NCBI RefSeq assembly: GCF_902362185.1
Contig: NC_044499.1
Coordinates: 48,707,815 to 48,771,814 of the forward strand
Reading direction: 5' to 3'
From: Chanos chanos
Taxonomy: Eukaryota > Chordata > Actinopteri > Gonorynchiformes > Chanidae
Length of the DNA: 64,000 nucleotides
Shown here: in pieces, positions 44,579 through 58,600 of the stretch
Numbering within the stretch: the first letter of the stretch is position 1
Layout of the letters: each line of letters begins with the position of its first letter
Notes under the pieces: generated by a model
Seen by the model: the letters and a program-made list of their open reading frames with translations, nothing else
Told to the model about the DNA's origin: nothing
Database searches by the model: none
Made by a program: the position numbers and the translations under genes

Positions 44579-47500
44579 TGCCTGTGTGTATCTGAGTGAG
44601 TCTGACATACATGCAGTCATCTCTGTATGATTTCACATGGTCTCATCCACTCACACACACAAACAGACTGAGTCGATCATGTAACAGAAGGTCGTAGTGG
44701 GATGTGTGAACATTTTGGTGCCAGTCTGTCAGTCAGCGTTGAACATGTCTATTTGTGTGTGCCCGAGCCAGGAACTTCAGACGGTCTTGTGAAGTACCTG
44801 TATCTTGCTGCAGTACCCAGCACTTGAGTTCAATGACGGAGTGGGCGAAAGAGCAGCTGTCTTCACGTTGACAGCCGTACCTCACCTCGTGACGACACAC
44901 GTCAAACTGGCAGAGCGGGTGGAGGGGCCGAATCTTACTATAGCGCACGTTGGCGGAGCGGACCACGTGCACCAGGCACCTTACACGTCACAAAAACCAT
45001 CAGGGTGGAGATAACAGAGAACAGAGGGGAAAAAAAAACAGCCACTTAGGAACATTTGAACACTGAAATCAAATTAGAGCCTTTGGTGCAATAATAGAAA
45101 AGTGTCCGTTTGGAGGAAAACGTGGACCATGACTCACTTGTTATCGTCAAAGGGATGTCGAGCAGTGAGGTTGGAACACACGGCTAAGTTCTCTTTGCTG
45201 CGCTTGCTTATAATGCGAGGCTTACTGTCAAAACATTCCTGCAGGTGATTTACAAAAGAGAGACAAAGTGGGGGAAAACAGAGGCTTCAGAGCACATTGT
45301 CTTCAGACAGGCCACACAATGAACAGCCTTCAGGTAACGTTGATAAGGATCACCTTAGGGTGTGTCTATATGTATACACTGTCAATATGTTGACTTACCT
45401 CACAGAGGAACATAAACATGCCCATATGAAGCTGCAGTAGGCGGGTCACACTCAGTGCCCGCCTCTCGTTGGTACCCAGCGGGTCGAAGAGCAGCTCTCG
45501 GCTCAGCGCCCCCTTCCTCTCCTGGGTCCAAACGTCGATTTCCTCCTGGCAGTAGGCAAAGGTGCAGTTCTCTCCATACTGGCATTCCTGGCGTTCTTGC
45601 ACCTCTGAGAGAAGACAACCACAGCACAGACCAATATTAGGATCCTACCTGACACCTTAAGGAGTTTCTATAGTTAAATAGCGGGATATCACGCTTAACC
45701 GTGACCTGGTGTTCTTTAATTACCGGTACATACTCAAACAATTACAGCATACGTGGATATCCTGTCTAAATAATTTAGAATACATGATAGGTACACTACA
45801 GATATGGCCTGTTGAAGAACAGCCCACACAAACACAGATATGCATTTATACCTTTGCAGAGAACAAATGCGCCCAGGAAGTTGTTGCGGGCAGGGCGCGG
45901 CCGTATCCTCTTCCAGGTGGGGTCTTCGGAGCCTTTGATACGACAGAGCAGCACGTCTCTCTTACAGCGGTGAGCTGCATCAGGCTGGTACTGGTAATCC
46001 ATCACCCGTGGGCCTGGAGAAGAGAAGTCCCATTTTCCCTTTTTGTCACGTTGCCTCCGGGAGGTTTTTTTTTTTTTTTCAGTTTAACGTCAAAACTCAT
46101 AAACACGATTCAATATTCATGAAAGACTAGTTTTTTAAATCAGTAATTAAATTACTGCAGATAAAGAACAGGTGGACCATCTGATTCTGAGATCTGGTTA
46201 TAAATCATGGCGGGTCTCTGACGACATACCGATACGACTGTAGCAGGCGTGACAGGCCTGTCGGAACTCGTGGGTCGCGGCCAGAGGATTCCGTGACAAC
46301 AGAGAGAGGTTGGTACCAGCGGGTCCGTTCTGCAGAGATCAGAGATCGTAAACGATATTGGAACGCGCCAAAGTTTATGAGGCAGATAAGAGACGAAACG
46401 CGCACAGGAGAGAAAACAAACGTCAAATCGCTTGATTTAAAAATAAAATTTTTTTTTTAAAAAAGCGAAGTAACATACAGGGCTACTGGAGCCATTTCGA
46501 GGGTTTGCTAGGAGCTAAGAAACTAAAAAAAAAGCACAAAAAAACAAACAAACAAACGAACAAACAAATAAATAATAATAATTCAGAAGCGTGGACTCAC
46601 TGTGTGGGCGGAGCCGTGGTTGCGCAATCCAGGGATGAAGCTGTGAGAGACTCTTCCTCCTGCAGGATGTCACGAAGGCAGATGTGACAGATCGAAAAAC
46701 GATCACACACACTAACAAACCATAACACAACCTTTAACAATTACAAAAACACATAGCGCTGTCTCACTAACCAGGGAGGGTGTATTCAGAAAGAGAATCC
46801 AGCCCTCCTGAGACCAGAGACCCGGCGCTGCCTTTGCCTGCCGAGTCTCCGGCTCCAGACTCCGAGTTGAAGGGGCTGAGGGCATCCATGGCCTGGGTCT
46901 CACTCTGGCCCAGCCCTGGGAAGGAGTCCAGTGGGTTTAGGGAACTGACCGTGGAGCTGAAGAAGGTAGGGGTGAGCTGGGGTGAAGAGGTGGAGAGGCC
47001 GGGCGAATAGGGAGGCCGTAAACCCACAGCCGTGTTGGGGAGATTAGTGGGAATAGCTCCCTGAACTGGGTTCTGTGGTAATAAGACAGAAAAAGTCACC
47101 CACAAAAGTGACTACTATGTCCATAAGCAAAACGAATAAAGCAAATAACACATGTATACTTTTGACGGCTCAACAATGTCATTCTACAGAAATTCCCAAA
47201 GCTATGGACAAACACCTTGCATGGCGTTCTGCATCAACTCAAGCACTTAACATTTTGACAAACATTCAATACACAAGGAGCGTGCTGATTGTGTTCTCCA
47301 CTGTTTGTCTAAGATAAAACCTGGAGCCCTCCCAAATCACCAACTGCATTATAAGTGATAAAACAAATATAAGCTGAAAAACAAACTGCAGAGAACACAC
47401 AGAAACCCTCGGCGTAACCAGCAGGGTCGTCCTCGTCGTCATAGTTACACTCACCACGCTAACCTCGGCACCCTTAGGAAGGCAGTCCAGAAGGCTGTCC

Positions 47501-49644
47501 ATGTCCTCTCCCATGTGCTCCGACACGGGGACGGAGTACTGGACCCGACCCGTGGGCCCCTGGCCCGGGCTCTCTGGGAGCTCCTGCGGAACGGAGTTGA
47601 GCGGAGGCAGAACGTGGTCGTCGCTCACCGGGATGGGTGTGGCCAACGGGGCGGGGATACACTGAGCGCTTGACATGTCTGGAAAGAACAGGACGTTAGA
47701 CAGCAACCGTACCGGAGCGCACTGATAGGGTATTTGGATAAAAAAAAAAAAAAAAGAAGACGAAATATAACGCTTCGATTTAGTGTTTTCGGGAAAAAAA
47801 AAAAAAAAAAAAAAGACAACAAAAATGTAAAAAGTAATACCTGATCCGATTTCAGGCAAAGACTCTAATCCAGGCAAAGACTCTAATCCATTGGAAGATG
47901 TCTAATAAAAAGAAAAAAGCAAAAAAAGGTCAGTGCTATCAGAGAAGACAATTATGATTCGCACGAATGAAATATTTTCTTGAGAAGCACACCTATGGAA
48001 CAGCCGTCCAGTTCAAAACTAGGCTGCGTAGTCAAGGTAAATGCTCACCTCTCCTGATTGACTAGATTCACCATTGCTGTCTGCCCCCGGCGCTGTGGAC
48101 TCCACCTACAGAAAACAACAGCAAACAGCCGTGAGGACTTCCAAAGATTGACTGTGATCATTAAAAGACACATCTTTCAAAAGATGTACTATGAGCAGCA
48201 AAAACGAAAGTGGAGCTTGAGTAACTAACCTGAGGGCTGATGTAGGCTTTGCGGTTTTTCAACCCAAGTCTGTTAGCCAGGTCCTGAGCCAGTTCGCTCA
48301 CCTGTCTGTCCTACAAAAGCCAAGACAGTGAGAAAATCATCAACCATCTGATTCAAGAAAGAGCAATCACTACCCTAGGCAACAAAAACATAAAAATGCA
48401 ATATTGCATTCATTTATAATCCTCAATACCAGTTTATAACCCTTGACACCAGTCTGCTGTCACACCATTAGGACGAACTGAAAGGCTTTGTATCCAAAAT
48501 TGAATACAGGCTGGGTGGACTACGTTTTGCTTTTTTTTCGCCCTGTCAGCGGACACTCACGTGAGGAGCAGTGAGGAGGCATCCAGTGCCACACTCGTAG
48601 GCTTCTCTGAGCCGGCCCAGGTCCCGAAGACACAGCGCCTTCCTGTAAAGAGCCCTGCGACTGCCCTCAGACACGCACAGCGCGCTGTCGCAGTCCTGCA
48701 CCCCTCGCTCGTACTCCCCCTACACACCACGGACAGACGGAACAGAGAGACACAATTAAGCAACAACGCTTCTCTGACCAGGATTCGCTCTGAATATGAA
48801 AAAAAGGGGATCCAAACAACAGACTGCTGACACAAACTTCCATCGCTGCTCCCTTCCTCGCTTGCTTGTATCTAATGAACATATTCGATAACTCAGATTT
48901 TGTTTAGCTGCAGTATACGATCTGGATTCTTTCAACTATTGTTTCATTTGTTTATTGGCAATGGGAGTCAACGCCAAAATTCAAAATTATGCAACATCCA
49001 AATACAGAAGTTTAGAGGAGGATTTGTAAAGGACAAAAAAAAAAAAAAATCACTTACAAGATTATAGTAAGCAGCAGCCCTGTTCACGTAGAGGCTCTCC
49101 AGCAGCCCTGCTGGAATAACCAGTGCTTCTGATTGGGCGTAACGTGCTACGTTCACTCCCTCATTGTAGTTTGCTACTGCCTGTCTCCACTCCCCTTCAC
49201 GAAACACTGTGTTTCCTTCGTCCAGCAAATTACACACCAACTGAGTCAGAAACGTCTGAGAAACCAGAAACCAGAATAAGGCTGTGAAACACGTAACATT
49301 TTTAATTATCTGTGAACAGTGGTTTCCACAAACAAGAACAAAGGATCAGCTGACATTGACTGAATTGAGAGAAATAGACAAAAAAAAAAAAAAAAAAAAT
49401 TCTAACCAACCTCATAACCCTCAGGCTCAGGGAAAGGTAAAGACGACCTAAAGATCAAGACAGCACAACGGGTTAACGGAGAAATAGACTAGATGAGTCA
49501 TTTTATTTCTCAGAGCTGCAGTGACATGCTTTAATTAATATAGATTAAATTTCTCAAAACCAAATCTCTGTATTCTTTTACGTACTGGATGAATGCCAAG
49601 GCTCTCTGGATTTCCTCTTTGCGCTTCTGTCGTTCTGGATCCAT
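41969..49644 (-). CDS. zc3h7b: Zinc finger CCCH-type containing 7B (TPR + CCCH RNA-binding protein), C-terminally shortened
   Basis: RNA-binding protein, in mammals a rotavirus NSP3 partner and miRNA-loop binder. Clear minus-strand coding exons: 49644-49586, 49447-49411, 49255-49058, 48719-48561, 48310-48230, 48105-48049, 47901-47841, 47678-47455, 47072-46772, 46659-46601, 46329-46230, 46013-45852, 45604-45399, 45238-45138, 44979-44798, 44398-44322, 44112-43847, 43542-43437, 42548-42440 and 42237-42104. They give 893 in-phase residues. The N-terminus starts MDPERQKRKEEIQRALAFI, followed by TPR repeats (EYERGVQDCDSAL, LGRLREAYECG). CCCH motifs include CQYGENCTFAY, CQREDSCSFAH and CHYIGNCSFAH. 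After YAESM the human protein continues with a GYHCWLCGKN C2H2 finger and a last CCCH finger; neither is found. The best remaining join is an acceptor at 42006-42005 giving 11 more residues and a stop at 41971-41969 (904 aa versus about 977 in human). Reading through the exon instead stops at 42094-42092. Confidence 0.9.
42553..42594. repeat. (AC)n(AG)n microsatellite abutting the zc3h7b exon 19 acceptor
   Basis: On the transcribed strand it reads (CT)n(GT)n CCAG and then exon 19, so this repeat replaces the usual mixed pyrimidine tract of the acceptor. Confidence 0.9.
42905..43442. repeat. zc3h7b: Minisatellite (unit about 30 bp, higher-order 60 bp) that includes the zc3h7b exon 18 donor
   Basis: About fifteen degenerate units shaped GTGACTTAC-TCATACTGTT recur every 28-32 bp on the plus strand. 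The two rightmost 60-bp copies, 43321-43380 and 43381-43440, differ at a single base. The outermost unit overlaps the last codons of zc3h7b exon 18 (QQYD) and its donor GTAAGT at 43436-43431. Confidence 0.88.
43666..43690. repeat. (GT)n microsatellite in zc3h7b intron 17
   Basis: A short pure GT run lies between zc3h7b exons 17 and 18. Confidence 0.85.
44549..44578. repeat. (GT)n microsatellite in zc3h7b intron 15
   Basis: A GT run ending in GCGCGTG lies between zc3h7b coding exons 15 and 16. Confidence 0.85.
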
Positions 49645-52600
49645 GGCTGCAACATGAGACAAAATTATTATCAGTGAATGATAAAAGAGACTAAATTACT
49701 CTCCATGACTAATTTGACTTGTTTGTACAAAAAAGTACTGTGACAAAATATGAACTTCTGTTCACCAACAAGTCCTTATACGAATCTGAGCCAAAACCAC
49801 TTAATGCCTTGCTCTCATCAATATGGACTGCATTTTTCTAGAGAAACATACCGCAAGGGAGTAATTTTATTGTCAGATTTTCCTAGTCGTGATTTAACGT
49901 TAATAGGACAATACTTTGGTAATACTGTGCAAAGTTATCTGTAACCACTGGCTAGAAAAAGTTTGAAAGTGCACACACTTAGCGTGTAACAGTTACTGTC
50001 ACTTCACCATTAATGAATGTGGCATTAGGTAAGGAGTCAGAACCAAGCAAATATAACCAATACTGTACATAGGTGCACGTGCGTATACCTAACTCCATAG
50101 GGACACAGTTGATAAGCACACAGATGGATAAGAATACATTCTACTTTGATAATCACCCGCGGGTAGTCACCTGTGGTATTATGGAAATGCAATGAAGTCC
50201 TGACTTTAAGTGTAACGGACTGCAAGATGTACGGGACAATTTCACTTTAAATAATCTAAAAAGGCAATTAGTTAAGTGTGACGCTGAAATATTAGTGCAA
50301 ATACTTTAAACATGTTCCCAGCATTGTGCAATATAAAAATTATGAGGAAGTGGTTCTGTCATACACATTGCTTACCAACATTTTAAATTCCTTCCATTTT
50401 GAGGCCTAACCTAACGCAATGCTAAGCAACTTTGCTAAAGCTATAGTCGATCCCCGCGCTTAAGTAAAGCAGAGACTAACCTGAACAGCACTGGTCGGTC
50501 TTTGAAAATTGTGACTTAATCCCCACCTCATAGGTTGATAAGCAATCAGGCATATCTTATAAATGAGCTTCGCCTTGTCAGTTGACGCTGAATTAATGGC
50601 GATCGACATCCACTTACGTTTATCCCTTGTCTAAAAGTTGAGCTACTGGGTAACTCATGAAAAATGTGCAACGCGGCGCGGGCGAAGTCAAGCTGCCTGC
50701 TAGCGTGCTAGTTATGCTAGCTTACACTGTCAACTTAGAGGATTTGTTTACACACAATGCTAACGGTGGTGTCGTGATGAGTTTTCTCGTTTTAAAAAGG
50801 ACATAATGCCTCTAAATAAGACAAATGTTAGCTTGCAATTAGTGGATTTTAGTGCATCATAATATCACAATATTTAACATTTCTACGTGGCATGTCATGG
50901 TGACATTTCCTGCATAACAAGCTATTGCTAATATTCTTCAAGCTAACGAACTAGCGTCTGGCTAAGACGTCGTAAGCAACTTAGTCCCCTTAACTCGTCC
51001 AGCGGCAACTCATATTTCCAAAAGATTGAGTTTCAACGGCACAGATACACCATGCAGTTATCGACTGAGTAAACAGCAAAAGATCGCAAGTGATAAACAT
51101 AAATAGTCTCCAGCTTATGGCTAGCTAGTGCACATTCGTATAACAACCCACCGAGGACAATTCGTTTCGTTTCCCGAGTCTGTTCTATGGCAATAAATAT
51201 TCCTTGCAAAGTAAACTCGGCAGGTTACGCTTTGCTTAGTCTTTATTCCTCCAGAATCATAGTTTCAAGGTGTCCTCTTGCCCCACTCAGGTTGTTGAAT
51301 CGGGACGGAGCATGTGAGAGTTTTCACTCTTGGGTCTTTCACACCAAGTTGCGCTCAAGTTTATGGAGTGAATAGTTCCTATAGGGTCCTAAAGGGAGAG
51401 AGTTCGGTGACCGATCCCCGAGAACGTGTTGGCCACTGGAGGCATTGCAACAGCAAAGTTTGAGGAGAAACTGACGATTTTTCTGAATTAGTAGTTTCAT
51501 TCATCCATCAGATCGAACTGAATTATTATCTAGGCCCGCGACAGAATTTATTCTTTAAAAATATCAACAGTTTGGGTAGAAGTCATGCCATCAACGGCTG
51601 TTCGTTCAAAAAATTATTGAATGGAACGAAACAGAGGCGTAGTAGTTTAATGCTTCAGATACACCAAAGCAGACTGGACGTCTCGTTTTACTGCACCACA
51701 GAAAAAAGGCGGGGGTACCATGAGACAGCATGAGGCATGCCTGTCAGATCTACTCACTGATGAGGACCAACTCAAACCCACTGACATCAAATTTTTAAGT
51801 GTGCACTGAGAAGTCGACAGAAAATGCACGATATGGTTTCTTTGTGCGGTTCAGCATGACGAAAATTATTACACTGAACTGTGAGAACATAAGTATATAT
51901 ACTGCAAGTCGTTAATATGAGACTGAAATATAAAGAATTAAATGCCTTTAAGGAGTACAAGGGACCAAAGGGGGAAAAAGTGCCATTGTAGGTGTGACTT
52001 GAAATTTTTTTTTTCACTAGTTATAAGCATGCATCTTTGAAAGAGAGTGGCCAAGTCATTCATTAGGGGATTATTTTAACCACTGAATTACATTTCTATG
52101 AAGAGTCAGTCTGGATTGTCAACTGAAGTCTGTGGCATGCATTAAATGACATTTTTTAAGACAATTATTTACTGACACTGAATTCGATGTCCATGTCAAC
52201 TCGTACCCTCTACAATACACTATGTCTGTTTTGAATATTCTTTTGAGAGTGAGAGAGCATCATTGTACTTCCCGGCCATTCAGAATTTTGTCTGAGCCTT
52301 GCCTTTACTCTGCACTTTGAGTTTGAAGAGAGCGCGGCAGACTTGTCCTGACACAACACGGGGTAATACGATTACTTAAAACTAACTTTACAACATCCTC
52401 AAACATTTTTCACACAGACTATGAAGTTAGCAGTGATAACTGAAATTTTACCACTTGTCCAGGAATCTGTGAATAGCAATGTATTCTTTTGAGGAGGCAA
52501 ATGACAGTGGTCTCAATCAGCAGTAAAGCTGCCGGTAAAAGATAGCCAGTGAGTTAGCTTAGCTATCAATGGGTATATTAACACAATGCAGCCATGTGAG

Positions 52601-53521
52601 TTCATGTGTAGCTAGACAACTAAGCTTACAGGCTAACCAGGAAATCGGTGTGAAAAGAAGACTGATTTGTAAAAAACTAGTTCGTAAAAGTTAGTTATCA
52701 TTGATATAAGTATCACCTGAATATGTACACTTTTTGTGTTTGAGAGTGCTGTCTTAGTTGCTAGCTTACCAGCTAGGATAGCTTGCTAACTAAGGCTAAT
52801 CAATTAGTTTGTTCATGCAGAAATTGCTTGGTGGCGTTACTCGTTTAGGTGGGGTCCTGATTCAGAACTATTATGTAATTACCGGTCGTCTGTTAAGGAT
52901 TTGCTAACAAGTAATACCTGGTTATTCATTTTGTTCGGAACATTGTAGCCTAAGGGATGGAAATGTGAGGAGGAGCAGGTAGACCAGCTTCCTTAGCTAG
53001 CTAACGAGTAGTGACCACTGTTTAGTGAAACATAACTAGTTAACCTAGCAAAGATCCATCCTTAGTGTCTAGCCAAACAGCTGCTCGGTGAAAGTGTAGT
53101 ATCCCCTTGAGTGAATCCACATGCTGGAAATGTTCCTATAGCTGTGAAAGTGGTGTCAAGGAATGTTCATGCTTCCTGCTACGTAGTTTCTGCGTAAAGC
53201 AAAGCAGTAATCATAAGCATGGTACTACTGCGTTCAAAATAAATGAGTTGCTTTACACACACAGGTGGCACACGTCTCAGTAAGGGAGGACCTTACATCT
53301 TTCCCTACATATCTCTTACTTGCTAGATCGGCCGTTCTTACATATTTATTAGTATTAGTAACTAAATTCATCCAAAAACTGTTTTATGGCAGCTATTTTA
53401 TTAAAAATGTTGCTTTTGGTTGGGGTAAACAAAATCGATTCCGCCAATTGGAAGGAAGACAGTATCAGTCATTGTTTTTTTTGTTTTTTTTTTTCCCCCA
53501 GTCAAAACAAAGAGTAATCTG
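49645..53521. other. Divergent region between zc3h7b and rangap1 start codons
   Basis: The stretch must hold the 5' UTR exons and promoters of both genes. It is AT-rich with scattered GCTAGC/TTAGCTAGC palindromic words (for example around 50700-50720 and 51121-51126). No further coding sequence or mobile element could be supported. A rangap1 non-coding first exon is expected between about 52.2 and 53.0 kb but cannot be delimited. Confidence 0.4.
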
Positions 53522-55586
53522 ATGGCGTCTGAAGACATTGCGGAGTTAACGGATGCCCTGGCCAAGACCCATGTCGGGGATGAGGAGCTGAGTTACAAGG
53601 GTCGAGGGCTGAAGCTGGACAGTGCACAATCCGGTGATGAAAAACACCTCAGTCTCCATCACTAATTGCCTCTAAGATGGCTAATGGACTTAATGGGCAT
53701 ACACATGCACAGCGATAAGAGTAGATACTGTAATTTCTATTAACTACAGTTTAACTACAGTTTAATGGAGTAGATGATAATGTTCCTCTGCAGTGGAAGG
53801 GATTGTTCGGGAACTTGAAGAGTTCCAGGGTCTGCGGGCCCTCAGACTGGAGGGAAACACTCTTGGGGTGGAGGCAGCTCGGGCAATTGCAAAGGCTCTG
53901 GAAGGCAAACGTGAACTGCAGGTATGTGCTTTCATATGGAGTAGCTGTCAGTATTTATTTTTAACAGGGTTCATGGGATCACCTTTGAACATGATGCTAA
54001 AATTCAAAGCTTCTCTCTCTTCGTTTTTTTTTTCACGCTTAGCGATGTAACTGGAGCGACATGTTTACGGGTCGACTTCGCTCAGAAATCCCTCCTGCTC
54101 TGGTGAGACCCAAATACATTTGCTGTTGTTGTTGTTCTTGTTGTTTTCCTCTGTCTTTTTGTAATTCAACATTTTAGCCTTGTATTTGCACTCACCAACT
54201 TACATATTCACATCCTTTTGTTGAATATATGGAACAAATTGTTTGCAAATCTCTCAGGAGCAAAATGTTTCACATTTGGAGCCCAAACCCCCCTCAAAAA
54301 AAAAAAAAAAAAAGAAGAAGAAGAAGAAGAAAAAGGACCAAAAAAAAAAAATCATAATGGCTTTTCTTTTTTTCTTTGAAGAGGTTGCTGGGTGATGCGC
54401 TGATTACATCAGGGGCCAGGCTGACTGAATTGGACTTGAGTGACAATGCCTTTGGGCCTGATGGAGTGCAGGGCATTGAGACGCTGCTCAGAAGCCCCAC
54501 GTGCCACACCCTGCAGGCACTCAGGCTGAATAACTGTGGCATGGGCAGTGGAGGCGGCGTTGTAAGTTACCAGCCTGATGCAGTCAATGAGAGACAAGGG
54601 CTAACAGTCATTTCTAACCCAGTTATTGCCAAGCAGGGTTGAATTTGTGTTTGTGTGACGGTAGGCTTTCTTTTCCCCCCAGTCTTGTATTCTGTAAGTT
54701 TTTTAAGCTCTTCACAGAGAACTCTCAAAGAGATGTGACTCACCTGTTAATGTTGTTTTGTCGCAGATCTTGGCTTCAGCATTAACCGAGTGCTATAAAC
54801 AGTCCAGTGCTGCTGGTGCCCCCCTGAGGTTAAAGGTGTTCATAGCAGGACGAAATCGATTAGAGAACGACGGTGCTGCAGCCCTTGCTCGAGCATTTCA
54901 GGTATTCCAACACCTTTTTTTTGTTGCCAGATAAACGTAGGTGAGAGTGGCAACAGTAGGGTTGATTTCTGACTCCTTCCTCAATTGTGTTGAAGTTGAT
55001 TGGCAGTCTGGAGGAAGTACACATGCCCCAGAATGGGATCAATCATCCTGGAATTGTTGCTCTGGCCTCTGCCATGCAGCGGAACCCAAACCTGCGCATC
55101 CTCAACCTCAACGACAACACCTTCACCAAGAGAGGAGCAGTCGCCATGGCCCAGGTACAGGATACTCATCACTGTAACACACCTCTGTGAGGAAATGCCA
55201 TGAAAAACCCAACCAATCTGCCATAATTAATGTCATTTCAACCATCATTGATACTAATAATTGGAAATGCTGTTTGTGCTAACTGCAAAAAAAATAAATA
55301 AATAAATAAAAAATAGCGATGCATTCAGGATATCTTCCTTTAGGTTTGGGATCAGGAATTGATAATGCTGTGTTTTCATTTTTATTGCATGTCTGGCCCT
55401 CTGTGCCCTGTCCATAGGCCCTCAGGCACCTCCAGAAGGTCCAGGTTGTAAATTTTGGGGACTGTCTGGTGCGCTCTGAGGGAGCTGTCGCCATGGCAGC
55501 AGCCCTGAGGGAAGGACTGCCTGTTCTCAAGGTCAGTGACAGCCTGATTCGCTCAGTCCTCCTGTGATTACTTTTACACACCCACA

Positions 55587-55622
<36 letters not shown>

Positions 55623-58600
55623 GTGTTCCAGTTTTTGACGGGCTTATCCATTCCATACATATGATGTCGGGGATGGGAACGTGTTTGCTTGCTCACCAAG
55701 TTTGCCTTTGTCATTATTATTATTTGGTTATTAAACACACTTGCAAGAAATGTCGTTTCTGTGCATTAAATTCATAAAATACACATCTCTCATGTTTAGG
55801 AGCTGAATCTGTCATTTGGGGAAATTTCAGAAGCTGCGGCTTTGGTGGTGGCCCAGGCCGTCAAAAACAAAGCCCAACTGGAGAAGCTGGACCTCAATGG
55901 TACACACTCACTCTGAGGCATTTTAAACACAGTGAACCATAGACAGTACAGACCTATGTGAGCCTCTCAGCTCTTTTCTCTAAATGGTTATTGTTACACA
56001 GGGAGTAAATAGGCAGTTGATTTCATATACAGCACGCTGTATTGGACATAGGGATGTTTCTGTGTGTGTGGTTTTGTGGGGGGGTTTTTGTACTGTTTTT
56101 ACTGAGGGGATAACTGTGGGTTTTTTCAGGGAATTGCCTGGGAGATGACGGTTGTGAGGCTCTCAGAGAGGCCATGGAAAAGATGAATATAGCTGATCTG
56201 CTGGGCTCCCTCAGGTATGTTTATCACTTAAGCTTCATCTCCAGGTTTTGGCTGCACCGCACACTGGATAATGTTTGTTGAACGGCTGTGGTGTTATTAA
56301 ACTATGACAGAATCTAACTGAAACCTGTCTGGAATGTCATAGTTGGGATACACAGACACATACAGGCCTGAATGTGGTAAAAATGAAGTTCAAATTTCAT
56401 GCTGTTTCAGAGCCATAGAATGTTGTGATTCTAATTTCTGAGTGGAAAGAGGAACATGGTTTTTTCACTGCAGCCATTAAAGAAATGTGTCATAAATAAA
56501 TCTCTATTTTCTATTATAGTATCACCTGACCGGGTCATTTCTCTGTCCTTTTATCAATGTGTTAGCACCAGTTAAGAGACAAGCCCTGGGGTTCAGTTCA
56601 GAGTCCTGTGACAACATGCTTTGACTGCTCTTCTCCACTGCATGCACCAAACATTGGTCCAAGCTTCTTTGCACTTAAACCACCAGAATCAAATCTTTAA
56701 CTTGACCAGTTTAACCCTGCAGTGATGATGAAGGGGAACCAGATGATGATGATGATGATGGAGATGATGACGACGATGATGATGATGAAGAAGAGGAAGA
56801 TGATGAAGATAAGGATAAGCAGGAAGACGCAGAGCAGAGTGCACTTAGCCACGGAGATGTCGACAGCATGGGAAAGGTGAGTTCAGTGAAGTCTCAAACT
56901 ACAGCAAGAGTTTTGTCACCTCAGTGTTTTATCAACCTTGTAACCTCAGTATTGTTTTGCTGACTGTATATTCGTATTCCATTTCGTAGGGGAGTTACAG
57001 TTAATAAAGTCCACCGTTCTGTTTGAATCTCAGATATTGAGATGTAATGTGGAGGCTTAACAATATAAAAAGGCATTTTAGCTGCGCAGTGTGATTGTTA
57101 TTCTCTCTGTAGGAGTCCACCTGTACTGGGGAACTCCAATCTTTCCTCTGTAAGCCTACGCCAGAGACTCTGCTCAACTTGGGAGCTGAGAAAGACAAGA
57201 TTATTGAGCAGCAGGTAAGGAACAGTAAATCTTTGCTCGTTTTGTTCTCTCTCTGACACGCAACACTTAATGTTTTGTCGGGCTCAGACTCGTTTACCTC
57301 TTTGATTCGGAGAATAATTGGAAATATTTCTTCTTTGTCTTTTTACTGAATTCCTTACAAGATCCAAACCTCTCCTTGCCAGGTTGATTTTACAGATGCT
57401 GAAAAGATCGCAGATACATTCCTCAAGATCTCTTCGGTGTACAAGGAGGAACCGGCAGTGAAACAAGCGGTTCTGGAAAGTATTGGTAAGTCAGACACGA
57501 GGTGTTTGTTTGTTTTTGTTTGTTTGTTTTTAATCAACTCACTCTTAAACTTTTCCAAGGTGTTTAAGTAATTAACATCAAATTCTCCTCTTGTCTCACA
57601 GACGTGCTGTTGAAGAAAGCATTTTCCAAATCTATTTTTCATGCCTACAGTTTCGTCTCCTCATTACTGGTGAATCTGGGATTGTTAAAGGTAGACTATT
57701 AAATGTCTTTAACCCAGGCCATGTCTTACATTAATGAGTTATGCCCTAGTTTTTTGTTTGTTTGTTTTCCGTTTCTTTAGAGTTTGCCCCAACACTCAGT
57801 GTATTTGAATGATCCCTAATGGCTGTCATTGCTTGGTCAGGGAGAAGACAAAAAGAATACCATTGTGCCTGTGCTTCCTGGTCACTTGCTGGCTCTGGAA
57901 CATTCTGTCAGGCAGAGCTATTTTCCTCAGGATCTCACCGGTGTGCTGGAGGCCTTTGTATCTCGGTAAGGGTGCGTTTGTTTGTCAGCGTGTGAAAGGC
58001 AGAAAGACACGGTGATTGACACATGCAGTCAGAGACCAACCCATTGTACGAAACCCACACATGTCCTTCTGTAGACTTACAAACATTCACTCATCTACTG
58101 TTTTTTTTTTGTTTTTTTCCTTTTTGATGATGTACTGGAGACAGACACAGGCTGTGTCTGAAATGGCATGCTACACACTACTCATATACTGATCTTGACG
58201 TAAAAGTAGTAAGTAGTATACAGTACATGAAAAATTAAAATTTTGCTGCACACGAAAATTGGCAGTATACAACCAGAGTTCACTTGGTTCGGGGTACTGC
58301 ATCCCATGATGCAACGCAGTGATTTCCAACACTGCGACTGTGACTGTGCAGTACACTACATGAAAGTTCTCATACTTGCATACTATACTGTACTACTATG
58401 GTGAGGAGTAGTGTGCAGTACACAGTGTATACTAGGCCAGTATGCAGTATGTACTTCACAGCATGCCATTTCAGACCTAGCCGCAGTGTATCTCAAGAAA
58501 AGTATCTGCAATCAAGAAAAAGACAGGCCCTCAAAATCTGGTGCTATGACAGATACTTGATGTGTGTGTATGTGTGTCTTTCAGGAATGGGAGAGTCTTA

